64,000 nt of DNA from CP2-2F sp034432555 (GCA_034432555.1 DAOUBW010000048.1:346635-410634); one strand, 5' to 3'. Shown: positions 9,071 through 17,896, numbered from the stretch's first letter. A program made the numbers and translations. Notes: generated by a model from the sequence alone, not told the origin.

Positions 9071-9969
9071 CAGCTCGTCTCGTGAATTAAACGCCTTAAA
9101 GCAGGCTTCACCAGGTGCGGAAAGCGCACAGAAGCGTCATGCCCGCCGCGTGTGATCATCAACAACTCTGCGTTCGGGATTCGCTTTGCGGCTTGGCGGG
9201 CTTGTTCCGCTGTTACAAGCATATCCATACTGCCATGAATGATCAAGGTCGGAACGCGCACTGCCTCAAGTTGAGGTTGGAAGGCGCGCATTTGCTCAAT
9301 ATCCAGCTTGAAGCCTTCAAAGCGTAAGCTGGCAGGGTTGTTTTGTTGCAAGGTGCGAAGAATGCTAAGGATTTCCGCGTCGCGCTCGACGAGGGGTAGG
9401 GTGCGTTCAACCGCATTGGAGATCAACCAATTCGAGAAGTCCCAGCGGTTGGCAAGCGCCAAGGGCGCCAAAATCTCCATGACGTAGGCAGGTGGCGTTT
9501 GCGTGATGGCGTTGCCCAAAACAAGGGCGCGGCAGCGCTCTGGATAGTGCAGTGCAAAAGCAATGGCAGCCATGGCACCCGCTGAATAGCCCGCCACAAC
9601 GACATTCGGCACATGCAGATAGTCTAGCAAGGCGGCGAAAGTATCCGCCATCGCCTCTGGTGTGCGCCCTGCCGCTAGCGGCGTGCGAAGGTAGCCCGCC
9701 CGCGAAGGCGCGATGATAGTGCTATTTTCGTATAGAGTGCCGATGGAGAGCGCCTGATCATAGCCACCCATCGCCTGATGCGAAACAAGGACGTGCGGCG
9801 CACTTTCACCACGTAGCACGTATTCGATATTGGTCTTTCCAACATCCACAAAGTGGCTGCCTGTCAGTTGGCGCACTGCGGCTGCCCGCATTTCATATTG
9901 GTAGGTGCGTGCTAACCATGCGGTACCTGCACCCACTAAAAAAGCTGCTGCCGTTACTGCTGGAAGCAT
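9070..9969 (-). CDS. Membrane-anchored alpha/beta hydrolase
   Basis: 299 residues with an N-terminal hydrophobic segment (1-20), probably an uncleaved anchor or signal. The alpha/beta hydrolase fold is supported by nucleophile elbow GYSAG (catalytic Ser), a late Asp in HGSMDMLV and catalytic His in GGHDASVRFP. GGGAG-type spacing is seen upstream of the ATG (GGGAG about 9 bases away). The substrate is unknown: esterase, lipase-like and peroxidase-type members share this pattern. It is first in a two-gene operon with the AI-2E transporter, which overlaps its stop codon. Confidence 0.85.
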   Translation of the reverse strand: MLPAVTAAAFLVGAGTAWLARTYQYEMRAAAVRQLTGSHFVDVGKTNIEYVLRGESAPHVLVSHQAMGGYDQALSIGTLYENSTIIAPSRAGYLRTPLAAGRTPEAMADTFAALLDYLHVPNVVVAGYSAGAMAAIAFALHYPERCRALVLGNAITQTPPAYVMEILAPLALANRWDFSNWLISNAVERTLPLVERDAEILSILRTLQQNNPASLRFEGFKLDIEQMRAFQPQLEAVRVPTLIIHGSMDMLVTAEQARQAAKRIPNAELLMITRGGHDASVRFPHLVKPALRRLIHETS

Positions 9970-10194
9970 ACGTCATTCTCCCGCTCTATGATCATTCTGG
10001 GAAAGTGGTAAAAACGGCGTTGTTAAGGCTCAGCTCTGAACTGTAAAGAGGGAGACAGGGCAATAGAGCTGGGCAAAATGGCGAATGGTGTTGTATTTTA
10101 GTTTGGTTTCAGTGTGTCCACAAGTCCCCTCATAAATTATACCGAACCGCAGGGTATATGCGTTAAAGACCGCTCAAACGAGCGTATAACGATC

Positions 10195-10223
10195 TTGTCA
10201 AAGCGAGGAAGACATGCTACACT
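10195..10223 (+). promoter_or_regulatory. Predicted sigma70-type promoter of the nusA operon
   Basis: TTGTCA at 10195-10200, a 17-base spacer and TACACT at 10218-10223, with TG one base before the -10 box (extended -10). Transcription would start near 10230, about 85 bases before the nusA ATG. Confidence 0.6.
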
Positions 10224-10245
10224 ATGCCAAGATGCGTTTTCTTTC

Positions 10246-10276
10246 AAAAAGTGGGTTGCTCCCACTTTTTGTCTTA
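10246..10276 (+). terminator. Terminator-like hairpin in the nusA leader (candidate attenuator)
   Basis: Perfect inverted repeat: AAAAAGTGGG (10246-10255), loop TTGCT, CCCACTTTTT (10261-10270), followed by GTCTT. A GC core flanked by A and T tracts is the form of an intrinsic terminator. It lies only about 16 bases after the predicted start site and 45 bases before the nusA start codon, so it could attenuate the operon. NusA itself stimulates pausing and intrinsic termination, so autoregulation is plausible but inferred. Confidence 0.6.
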
Positions 10277-10314
10277 GTTCTGATGGATACTACCGAGCGG
10301 GAGCCGCGCAGGGC

Positions 10315-12279
10315 ATGGCGAAAAGCGATTTCACCCTAGCTTTTAATGAAATTACGGAGGCGCACCACCTCCCACGTGAAGTGGTGGTTGAGGCACTTAA
10401 ACAGGCGTTAGTGTCTGCCTTTCGCCGTGATAGCGGCGTCAGCAGCGCGCAGCGTGTGGAGGCAGAAGTTGACCCCACCACCAACCGCTACCGCGTGCTG
10501 CTCGAAAAAGAGGTGGTGGACGACTTGACCGAAGGGCTTAGTGATAAAACTGAGATCACCCTCTCTGAGGCACGCCTGATTGTGCCTGAGGCTGAAGTGG
10601 GTGATGTGATCATGGCGCCGCAAGAGACCAATACCAAGACCTTTGGACGCATCGCCGCGCAAACCGCCAAACAAGTGATCTTGCAGAAGATCCGTGAGGC
10701 AGAGCGCTCTACGCTCTATGAGGAATACAAAGGGCGTGAAGGTGAACTGATCGTTGGGCAGGTGCAGAGCATCAACAACCAAACGGTCACCGTTATGCTG
10801 AACGGACGTGCAGAGGCAACGCTGCCCGCCAAAGAGCAAATCCGTAACGAGCGCTTCAAGCAGGGTGATAAAATCCGCCTGTATGTGATGGAAGTGCGCG
10901 AAAGCACCCGCGGTCCGCAGATCATCGTCTCCCGCGCCCATCGCAACATGCTGCGGCGGCTCTTTGAGTTTGAAGTGCCAGAAATCTATCATGGTCAGGT
11001 GGAGATTAAAAACATCGCCCGTGAGCCGGGACAGCGCTCTAAGGTGGCAGTGGCAGCCTTGCAGCACGGCATTGATCCGGTTGGTGCGTGCGTTGGGCAG
11101 CGCGGCATCCGCATTCAGACCATCGTGAAGGAACTGAATGACGAACGCATAGACGTGATCGAGTGGAACGCTGATCCGTCTATCTTCATCGCCAAGGCGC
11201 TCAGCCCTGCCCACACCAACAGCCAATACGTCTACCTTGAAGAAGATATTGATCAGGGCAACACCGCCACTGTCATCGTCGGTGATGATCAGCTTTCGCT
11301 TGCCATCGGGCGCGAAGGGCAGAACGCACGCCTCGCCGCCAAGCTGACAGGCTGGCGCATTGACATTAAAAGCGTCAGCGAGGCAGCCTTTGACGCGCAA
11401 GCACGCCTTGCTGAGCCGCCCTTAGATAAACTTGCGGCGGAAAATCCCGATCTGATCGCTGAAGTGACGCGCATTCTGGATAAAAAACGCGCCGAACGCA
11501 CCGTGATGCCCGAAGAATACCAGACGCTCTCGCGCTTTGTGCATATGGCAGAAACCCGCCTGCTCGATCACCGCGTGACGGAACTGGCAGAGCGCCGCAA
11601 ACGCATTGAGCGTGCCAAAGCCGAGCTGCCACGCCGTATTTTCCAAATGCAGCTTGAAGAACTGGAACTGGAAGACGATATCCTTAAAGCGATCAAGACG
11701 CGCAGCATCCTGAACGTAGGCGATTTAATGGCACGCTTGCAAGCCGAAGAATCTGTGCTGCTCACCCTCCTAGAGACGGCAAAGGTCAAAGATGGTGCCG
11801 CCGAAGCCCTGAACGCCATCAAGGATGCCATCGAGTCGCTGGTGCCAAACTACCTCAATACGCCTGAGCCTGAGCCAGCACCTGAAGTGGACGCAGTGGT
11901 GGAAACAGAAGCTGATGCTGTGCCAGCATCGGAAGTGGTTGCCCGCCTTGCTGAGCCAGCCGCCGAAGTGCTGGATGAAGAAGCACCGCCCGCCTTCCCC
12001 GATGTGGAAGTGCCAAGCACGCCGCGTCCTGCTTCGCCTGTGCTGCCGCCTGTGCCTTCCAAACCGCGCCGTCCGCAGCCTGCTGCGCCTGAACCAGCGT
12101 CAGTCGTTCTAGAGCCTGAGCTGGAAGATGATAGCAAGAAAGACCGTAAAGGCAAGGGCAAGCCTGCCAAGCCCGCTGCCGCCCGCGACTTGATCTATGA
12201 TGAAGAACGCGGCGAGACCGTGCGCTTGCGTAAACACAAGCGGCGCGGTGGGCGTGATTGGGAAGATTACGAGGAGTGA
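10315..12279 (+). CDS. nusA: Transcription termination/antitermination factor NusA
   Basis: Binds RNA polymerase and nascent RNA to modulate pausing, termination and antitermination. From the ATG at 10315 (654 residues): N-terminal RNAP-binding domain (about 1-130), S1 domain (about 138-205), KH1 with GACVGQRGIRI and KH2 with LAIGREGQNARLAA (to about 350). Beyond the usual core, a helical region (about 360-530) is followed by a Pro/Glu/Ala-rich linker and a basic tail (RKHKRRGG), making it longer than a minimal Gram-positive NusA. An upstream open frame starting at 10114 is rejected because it would place the promoter and hairpin inside the gene. It is first in the operon; ylxR starts 5 bases after its stop. 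Confidence 0.96.
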   Translation: MAKSDFTLAFNEITEAHHLPREVVVEALKQALVSAFRRDSGVSSAQRVEAEVDPTTNRYRVLLEKEVVDDLTEGLSDKTEITLSEARLIVPEAEVGDVIMAPQETNTKTFGRIAAQTAKQVILQKIREAERSTLYEEYKGREGELIVGQVQSINNQTVTVMLNGRAEATLPAKEQIRNERFKQGDKIRLYVMEVRESTRGPQIIVSRAHRNMLRRLFEFEVPEIYHGQVEIKNIAREPGQRSKVAVAALQHGIDPVGACVGQRGIRIQTIVKELNDERIDVIEWNADPSIFIAKALSPAHTNSQYVYLEEDIDQGNTATVIVGDDQLSLAIGREGQNARLAAKLTGWRIDIKSVSEAAFDAQARLAEPPLDKLAAENPDLIAEVTRILDKKRAERTVMPEEYQTLSRFVHMAETRLLDHRVTELAERRKRIERAKAELPRRIFQMQLEELELEDDILKAIKTRSILNVGDLMARLQAEESVLLTLLETAKVKDGAAEALNAIKDAIESLVPNYLNTPEPEPAPEVDAVVETEADAVPASEVVARLAEPAAEVLDEEAPPAFPDVEVPSTPRPASPVLPPVPSKPRRPQPAAPEPASVVLEPELEDDSKKDRKGKGKPAKPAAARDLIYDEERGETVRLRKHKRRGGRDWEDYEE

Positions 12280-12284
12280 GCGGC

Positions 12285-12599
12285 ATGGCACAGCGTCCCG
12301 CACCGCCCAAACCACAGAAGCATGTGCCGCAGCGCATGTGTGTGGTTTGCCGCCAGACGGCAGCCAAGCGCACCCTGATTCGCCTTGTGCGGACGGCGGA
12401 TCAGGGCGTGCAAGTTGACCCAAGCGGCAAGCGCAGCGGGCGCGGCGCGTACTTGTGTGAAGATGCGGCGTGCTGGCAGCGTGCGATCAGCAGCGATGTG
12501 CTGGCAAAAGCGCTCCGCACCACACTCACCGACGATGATCGCACGCATTTGCGTGCGGCAGCGGCACGCCTTGCCGCCCCGAACCCTGAGGCGAGCTAG
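12285..12599 (+). CDS. ylxR: YlxR family RNA-binding protein (DUF448)
   Basis: 104 residues. The core RMCVVCRQTAAKRTLIRLVR and SGRGAYLC are the hallmark of the YlxR/DUF448 family, nucleic-acid-binding proteins found between nusA and infB in many bacteria. Its ATG lies 5 bases after the nusA stop, and its Shine-Dalgarno GAGGAG (12271-12276) is inside the last codons of nusA, implying coupling. The family can include an L7Ae-like YlxQ gene next to it; that gene is absent here. Confidence 0.93.
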   Translation: MAQRPAPPKPQKHVPQRMCVVCRQTAAKRTLIRLVRTADQGVQVDPSGKRSGRGAYLCEDAACWQRAISSDVLAKALRTTLTDDDRTHLRAAAARLAAPNPEAS

Positions 12600-12817
12600 G
12601 CGCATGGTGGCTTACGGCTGCGGCTGGTATGTGGCACACAGTGCCGTGTGTAGGGTTGTTTTCTGTTTCTTGTGCGTGCGTGCAAGGCAAAGCCTCAGCG
12701 GTGAGGGCGCGATGTAGACCGCGAAAAGCCTCCCGCTGACTCTGCCACGCAGCACACGCTTCGTTGTAGATAGTCTGGAGCTGACCGCTACACCAAACGC
12801 GGCAGCGGGAGGAATGT
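12600..12817 (+). promoter_or_regulatory. Structured infB leader with masked Shine-Dalgarno
   Basis: 218 bases with no gene. CCTCCCGCTG (12729-12738) is exactly complementary to CAGCGGGAGG (12803-12812), which contains the infB ribosome-binding site GGGAGG. Pairing would hide it in a stem closing a 64-base loop. A smaller inverted repeat CACAC-AGTGCC-GTGTG lies near 12632-12647. This could provide translational control of IF2, independent of the upstream cistrons. Not a known riboswitch as far as I can recognise. Confidence 0.5.
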
Positions 12818-14608
12818 ATGGCTAAAGAACGCCAATTAATCGAAATCCCTGAGTTTGTAACCGTCCGCGAACTTGCCACACTGCTTGGCGCCAACCCCAT
12901 TGACGTCATGAAACAGTTGATCAACAGTGGCATCATGGCAACCATCAACCAACAGCTTGATTTCGACACAGCATCGCTGATTGCGGGCGATCTCGGCTTT
13001 GAGGTGCGCTCGATAGAGCCTGCCGAGAGCGCGGTAGCCGTCAGCCTAGATGACCTGCCGCCTTGGCGGCGTATCTATGCTGCTGAGGACCCTAAAAACT
13101 TGACGCGGCGTCCACCTGTCGTCACTATTCTGGGGCATGTTGATCACGGCAAGACAACGCTGCTCGATTCGATTCGCCATTCTCACGTTGCCGAAGGAGA
13201 AGCCGGTGGCATCACACAGCACATCGGTGCCTATCAAGTCGTCCATAATGGGCAGAAAATCACCTTTTTGGATACGCCCGGTCATGCTGCCTTCACTGCC
13301 ATGCGTGCGCGTGGCGCGCAAGGCGCGGATATTGCTGTGTTGGTCGTGGCGGCGGATGACGGCGTGATGCCAACCACCAAAGAGGCAATTGCCCATGTGA
13401 AGGCAGCCCATGTGCCGATTGTGGTCGCTGTCAATAAAATTGATAAGCGCAATGCCAACCCTGACCGCGTTAAGCAGGAACTTGCCGAACTCGGCATTGT
13501 GCCGGACGAGTGGGGCGGCGATACGATGTTTATCCCTGTCTCTGCACGCGATAAGATCGGCATTGAGGACTTGCTAGAGGCAATCCTGATGACGGCGGAA
13601 AGTGCCGACATTCACGCCAATCCGAAAGGGAAAACCGCCGGCACCGTCATTGAAGTGCGCCTAGAGAAATCGCGTGGTGTGATTGCGACACTCTTGGTGC
13701 AAAATGGCACCTTGCGGCTGGGCGATGCGGTGGTGGCAGGCAACACGGTCGGCAAAATCCGTGCCATGTTTGATGAAAACGGCAAAACCGTGCGCGAAGC
13801 GCCGCCGTCCATGCCTGTCCAGGTGATGGGCTTTGCCGAACTGCCCAGCGTGGGCGATATGTTCAGCACCTTCCGTAACGAACGCGAGGCGCGCATCTTT
13901 GCCGAAGAACGCAAGCTGGCAACCGCCCAAGCCGCCGCCCAAACGGCACGTCCTGCTGCCTCGCTTGAGGATATTTTTAAGCGCTTTCAGGCGGGCGAGG
14001 CAAAAGAACTGCTGGTCATCCTAAAAGTGGATACGCAAGGCTCGTTAGAGCCGATTGTGAATGAGCTAAATGCGCTCAGTAACACCGAGCTTGGCTTGAA
14101 AGTTCTCTACGCCGAGACGGGCAATATCACCGAGAACGACATCAACCTCGCCGTTTCCACCGGCGCGACCGTCCTCGGTTTTAATGTGACCGCTGATAAC
14201 GCTGCACGCAAACTGGCTGAGTCCAACGCTGTTGAGATTCGCCTCTACAACGTGATCTACACCCTGATTGAGGACATTGAGAAGGCACTCAAGGGTATGC
14301 TCGATCCCGTCTATCAAGATCGCGTGATCGGCGTGGCAGAGGTACGGAAAATCTTCAAGGTGCCAAAGCAGGGCAAAATTGCCGGCTGTATGGTGCGAGA
14401 TGGTGAAATCCGCCGTAATGCAAAGGTGCGCGTGCGGCGCGGGCGCGAAATGCTGGTGGAAGGCATCGGTGTTAGCTCGCTCAAGCGTGAGACCGAGGAC
14501 GTGCGCGAAGTGCGCGCCGGCTTTGAGTGCGGCATCGGACTGGATGGCTTTGAAGACTTCATCCCAGGCGATATGATCGAGTTCTTGGTGCGTGAGCGCG
14601 TCAGTTAA
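12818..14608 (+). CDS. infB: Translation initiation factor IF-2
   Basis: GTPase that brings initiator tRNA to the 30S subunit and promotes subunit joining. 596 residues, a short IF2 with one IF2_N module (about 10-60) and no long charged N-terminal extension. G motifs: GHVDHGKTT, DTPGHAAF and NKID, followed by domains II-IV ending in the fMet-tRNA-binding region. The ATG is preceded by GGGAGGA. Sits downstream of ylxR after the structured leader and upstream of rbfA, the classical order. Confidence 0.97.
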   Translation: MAKERQLIEIPEFVTVRELATLLGANPIDVMKQLINSGIMATINQQLDFDTASLIAGDLGFEVRSIEPAESAVAVSLDDLPPWRRIYAAEDPKNLTRRPPVVTILGHVDHGKTTLLDSIRHSHVAEGEAGGITQHIGAYQVVHNGQKITFLDTPGHAAFTAMRARGAQGADIAVLVVAADDGVMPTTKEAIAHVKAAHVPIVVAVNKIDKRNANPDRVKQELAELGIVPDEWGGDTMFIPVSARDKIGIEDLLEAILMTAESADIHANPKGKTAGTVIEVRLEKSRGVIATLLVQNGTLRLGDAVVAGNTVGKIRAMFDENGKTVREAPPSMPVQVMGFAELPSVGDMFSTFRNEREARIFAEERKLATAQAAAQTARPAASLEDIFKRFQAGEAKELLVILKVDTQGSLEPIVNELNALSNTELGLKVLYAETGNITENDINLAVSTGATVLGFNVTADNAARKLAESNAVEIRLYNVIYTLIEDIEKALKGMLDPVYQDRVIGVAEVRKIFKVPKQGKIAGCMVRDGEIRRNAKVRVRRGREMLVEGIGVSSLKRETEDVREVRAGFECGIGLDGFEDFIPGDMIEFLVRERVS

Positions 14609-14615
14609 TCATCTG

Positions 14616-14655
14616 CCTCACCCGTGCTGGCGCAGTGTGGGTGAGGTTCAGTTTT
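14616..14655 (+). terminator. Hairpin with weak T-run between infB and rbfA
   Basis: CCTCACCC (14616-14623) and GGGTGAGG (14639-14646) form an 8-pair stem with a 15-base loop, followed by TTCAGTTTT. It may partially terminate or process the operon mRNA after infB. The T-run is interrupted, so termination efficiency is uncertain. Confidence 0.45.
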
Positions 14656-14721
14656 CCGTCATTCTGGGCGGCATACTAGCTGTTCTCGCCCTTTGGGCAG
14701 GCACAGATCGGAGTACAGATC

Positions 14722-15111
14722 ATGACACTTAAGCAAGAGCGCATGGCAGATCGCATCCGCGAGATTCTGAGCGAACTGTTGTTATTCGAGGTGAGCGATC
14801 CTGCCCTGCAAGGCTTGACCGTCACCGAAGTGGTGCTAGACCGTGAGTTAGAGTACGCCACAGTCTACGTCAATGCCCTTGGCGAAGAAGATCGCGCTGA
14901 GGACGTGATGGCGGGCTTGCGCCGCGCTCATGGCTTCCTGCGTCGCGAACTGGCAAGCCGCGTCCGCCTGCGCCGTGCGCCGGAACTGCGCTTTCGCTGG
15001 GACGAGACGCTCAGCCGCGCTGCCCACCTTGAGGCAGTGCTGGATAGCCTTGCGCTGCCGCCCGCCGAACCACCTGACGCTGAACCATCCGAAGACAAGG
15101 ACGACGCCTAA
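14722..15111 (+). CDS. rbfA: 30S ribosome-binding factor A
   Basis: 129-residue RbfA, a KH-fold factor for late maturation of 16S rRNA in the small subunit and for cold adaptation. The N-terminus (ERMADRIREILSELLLFEVS DP-type sequence) and the RAHGFLRRELASRVRLRRAP region are characteristic of the family. GGAG lies 8 bases before the ATG. Its stop codon is immediately followed by the ATG of the DHH phosphoesterase gene, so the two are tightly coupled. Confidence 0.95.
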   Translation: MTLKQERMADRIREILSELLLFEVSDPALQGLTVTEVVLDRELEYATVYVNALGEEDRAEDVMAGLRRAHGFLRRELASRVRLRRAPELRFRWDETLSRAAHLEAVLDSLALPPAEPPDAEPSEDKDDA

Positions 15112-16092
15112 ATGCAATTCGATTGGGATCAGGCAAACGCACTGCTGCGTAATGCACACCACATCATTTTAGTCACCCACACCCAGCCCGATGGCGATGC
15201 GTTTGGTTCGCTGCTTGGGCTTGGCAGCGCGCTTGCCGCCAGCGGCAAAAGCGTCACGCTTGCTGTGGAAGACGGCATGACCGATCGCTTTCGGTTTCTG
15301 CCCAATGTTGATTGGGTGCGCCCAACCCTTGAGGGTGTGACGGGCGATCTGGTCATCATCTTGGATTGCAGCGACGAACGGCGCCCCGGCAAGCTGATGG
15401 CGACGATCAAAGCATTGACCGTCCCAACCATCAACCTTGATCATCACCGCACCAACACCCTGTTTTGCACTGCCAACTTGGTAGACGCTGACTGGGTAAG
15501 CACCACTGAAGGCATTCTGGAATGGTTGGATCGCTTAGGCATTGCGCTGACGGTTGAAGTGGCGCAGTGCTTGTTGTGCGGTTTGGTGACGGATACGCTC
15601 TGTTTCCGCACCGATAGCGTGAAGGCGGATACGCTTGGCAAGGCGCAGCGCCTGATCGACGCCGGCGCAACCCTGAATTACCTTGTGCAAAAGACGCTCA
15701 GCACCGTGCAGACGGGCGTGATCCGCTTATGGTCGCACGTGATGCCAACGGTGCAGATTGAAGATCACGTAATTTGGGTGAAGGTGACGCTTGCCGCACG
15801 GCAAGCAGCCAACGCGCCCGAACGCGGCGATGGTGATCTGGTGGGGATGCTCTTGCAGGCAGAAGATGCCTACATCGCGGCAATCTTCCGCGAATTGCAG
15901 GACGGCAAGACCGATATTAGCTTCCGCGCTGTGCCGGGCTTTGACGTGGCAAGTGTGGCAATGCGTTTAGGTGGTGGCGGGCATACGCTGGCAGCAGGTG
16001 TCACACTGGAGGGTGTGCCAGACGAAGTGGAAGGGCGCGTGATCGCTGCTTTGAAGGAAGCGGTACAGCTTGGGGCGCCTAGCGTTGCCTGA
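15112..16092 (+). CDS. DHH/DHHA1 phosphoesterase, NrnA-like oligoribonuclease
   Basis: 326 residues. DHH motifs: HTQPDGDAFGS (Asp ligands), DCSDERRPGK, LDHH, and GGGGH in the C-terminal DHHA1 domain, consistent with Mn-dependent cleavage of nano-RNA, pAp or cyclic-di-AMP breakdown products. A DHH gene between rbfA and truB is a common arrangement in several phyla. The residues do not separate NrnA from a GdpP-like phosphodiesterase, but the lack of membrane and GGDEF domains favours NrnA. The truB start overlaps its end by 23 bases. Confidence 0.9.
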   Translation: MQFDWDQANALLRNAHHIILVTHTQPDGDAFGSLLGLGSALAASGKSVTLAVEDGMTDRFRFLPNVDWVRPTLEGVTGDLVIILDCSDERRPGKLMATIKALTVPTINLDHHRTNTLFCTANLVDADWVSTTEGILEWLDRLGIALTVEVAQCLLCGLVTDTLCFRTDSVKADTLGKAQRLIDAGATLNYLVQKTLSTVQTGVIRLWSHVMPTVQIEDHVIWVKVTLAARQAANAPERGDGDLVGMLLQAEDAYIAAIFRELQDGKTDISFRAVPGFDVASVAMRLGGGGHTLAAGVTLEGVPDEVEGRVIAALKEAVQLGAPSVA

Positions 16093-16972
16093 GGCGTTTG
16101 GCTTCCTGCCTGTGGATAAGCCGCTCGGCATGACCAGCCATGCTGTAGTGGCTGCCGTGCGGCGCGGCATTCGCATCAAGCGCGTTGGGCATGGCGGCAC
16201 GCTCGATCCACTTGCCACGGGCGTTCTAGTGGTGTGCATTGGGATGGCAACGCGCCTTAGCGAGTATGTGATGCACACCCGCAAGCGCTACCTTGCACAG
16301 GTGCGACTGGGTGCTACCACCGAAACAGACGACGCCGAAGGGCAGCGCAGCGCCGAACAGCCAATTGATCATCTCACTGAGGCGGCTGTTGCGGCGGCAC
16401 TGGCAGCCTTCAACGGCGAGACAGATCAAATTCCGCCAATGTACAGTGCTATCAAGCAGGGCGGGCAAAAACTTTATACATTGGCGCGGCGCGGCGAGAC
16501 TGTTGAACGCCCTGCACGCCGTGTCTGGATGCAGGTGCGCCTTGTGCGCTATGCCCCACCACATGCTGAAATCGAGGTGGAATGTTCCGCCGGCACCTAC
16601 ATTCGCAGCCTTGCCCGCGATCTGGGCGCGGCGCTTGGTGTGGGCGGCTATTTGGCAGGGCTGCGGCGGCTTGCCAGCGGCAGCTTTGAGCAGCCCATCG
16701 CGTGGGATGTTCTGCAAGCTGCCTTTGCCGACGGCACATGGGTGCGCTATCTGCTTGATGAGCGCGCTGCTTTGCCACACTTGCCCGAAGTATCCCTAAG
16801 CGCCACCGAGACGGAAGCCATCCAGCATGGGCGGGCAATTTCCGCGCAGAGCGGCACAGATGGCACCTTGGCGCGCCTCTATGCTGCATCAGGCGCTTTC
16901 CTCGCTATTGCGGCGCGCCACGCTGAATTGTGGCAACCGATGAAGGTCTTTCACGTAGATCAGGAAGCATAA
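16070..16972 (+). CDS. truB: tRNA pseudouridine(55) synthase TruB
   Basis: Converts U55 of the T-loop of tRNAs to pseudouridine. 300 residues from a TTG start at 16070, chosen because AAGGAAG (about 16054-16060) lies 9 bases upstream; a second TTG at 16085 is possible. FLPVDKPLGMTSHAVV and GGTLDPLATGVLVV (catalytic Asp) are diagnostic. C-terminal part holds a PUA-like region. Overlaps the DHH gene by 23 bases, which supports translational coupling. ribF, often next after truB, is not here; ftsY follows instead. Confidence 0.95.
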   Translation: MGRLALPEAFGFLPVDKPLGMTSHAVVAAVRRGIRIKRVGHGGTLDPLATGVLVVCIGMATRLSEYVMHTRKRYLAQVRLGATTETDDAEGQRSAEQPIDHLTEAAVAAALAAFNGETDQIPPMYSAIKQGGQKLYTLARRGETVERPARRVWMQVRLVRYAPPHAEIEVECSAGTYIRSLARDLGAALGVGGYLAGLRRLASGSFEQPIAWDVLQAAFADGTWVRYLLDERAALPHLPEVSLSATETEAIQHGRAISAQSGTDGTLARLYAASGAFLAIAARHAELWQPMKVFHVDQEA

Positions 16973-16993
16973 GCATATTTTAAGGACGGCAGC

Positions 16994-17896
16994 ATGTCGG
17001 ATTATCACAAGGGCATGAGCAAAACGCGCGTCTCGTTTTTTGGGCGCATCAAGCAGGCGTTGGGCGGCTCTCAGGTAACGGAAGACACTTGGGATGAGAT
17101 TGAGACATTGCTCATTCAGGCAGATGTGGGCATGGAGACGACGCTCAAGCTGATGGAGCGCGTCCGTGAGCGCTATCGGCGGCAGGGCATGACTCGCCCT
17201 GAGCAGGTGCAGGCGGCTTTTCGCCAAGAGCTGCGCGGGCTGCTGCTGCCACCAACGCCGCTCAACATCAGTGGGCGCGAACTCTCAGTGGTGCTGATCG
17301 TCGGTGTGAACGGCAGCGGCAAAACGACCAGTATTGCCAAGTTAGCACTGCGCCTGATTCGCAACAACCGTAAGGTGATGCTTGCCGCCGGCGATACCTT
17401 CCGCGCTGCTGCCATTGAGCAGTTGCAGGTGTGGGGTGAGCGCGTCGGTGCGGCAGTCATTGCGGGTAAACCAAACGCCGACCCGGGCGCGGTGGTCTAT
17501 GATGCGGTCAGCGCGGCAAAAGCACGCGGCTATGACGTGCTGCTGATTGACACTGCCGGGCGCTTGCAAACCAAATATAACCTGATGGAAGAACTCAAAA
17601 AGATATATGGCGTGATCGGCAAAGTTGTGCCGGATGCGCCGCACGAGACGCTCATCGTCTTAGACGGCACAACCGGGCAGAATGCGCTTTCACAGGCAAA
17701 GGGCTTCACCGAAGCGGCAAAACTGACGGGCGTGATCGTCACTAAATTGGATGGCACAGCCAAGGGCGGCATGGTTTTTGCCATTCAATCTGAATTGGGC
17801 TTGCCCATTCACTACGTCGGGCTTGGCGAACGCATGGACGACCTGATTTTGTTCAACCCGGATGCTTTCGTAGACAGCCTCTTTGAGGATGAGTAA
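16994..17896 (+). CDS. ftsY: Signal recognition particle receptor FtsY
   Basis: SRP-GTPase that receives ribosome-SRP complexes at the membrane for co-translational insertion. 300 residues: an N domain (about 1-90) and G domain with GVNGSGKTTS, DTAGRLQT and TKLDGTAKGG. The acidic A domain of E. coli FtsY is absent, as in many bacteria. AAGGA lies 7 bases before the ATG. Last gene of the operon; a strong terminator follows at 17959. Confidence 0.96.
   Translation: MSDYHKGMSKTRVSFFGRIKQALGGSQVTEDTWDEIETLLIQADVGMETTLKLMERVRERYRRQGMTRPEQVQAAFRQELRGLLLPPTPLNISGRELSVVLIVGVNGSGKTTSIAKLALRLIRNNRKVMLAAGDTFRAAAIEQLQVWGERVGAAVIAGKPNADPGAVVYDAVSAAKARGYDVLLIDTAGRLQTKYNLMEELKKIYGVIGKVVPDAPHETLIVLDGTTGQNALSQAKGFTEAAKLTGVIVTKLDGTAKGGMVFAIQSELGLPIHYVGLGERMDDLILFNPDAFVDSLFEDE

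Larger units (their letters stand above)
9970..10314. other. Divergent intergenic and nusA leader region
   Basis: 345 bases without a convincing gene. The left part serves the minus-strand hydrolase gene; I see no strong minus-strand promoter. The right part holds the nusA promoter and its early hairpin (listed separately). A short inverted repeat CGCTC-AAAC-GAGCG lies at 10171-10184, just upstream of the -35 box. An in-frame extension of nusA to 10114 is open but its product has no family resemblance, and in particular no RimP-like protein is encoded here. Confidence 0.6.

Noticed and set aside
10114..10314. Extended N-terminus of nusA or a separate short gene
   Set aside because: Would contain the promoter and hairpin, and the encoded sequence lacks family resemblance.
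10408..11400. 330-residue minus-strand ORF
   Set aside because: Antisense shadow of nusA.
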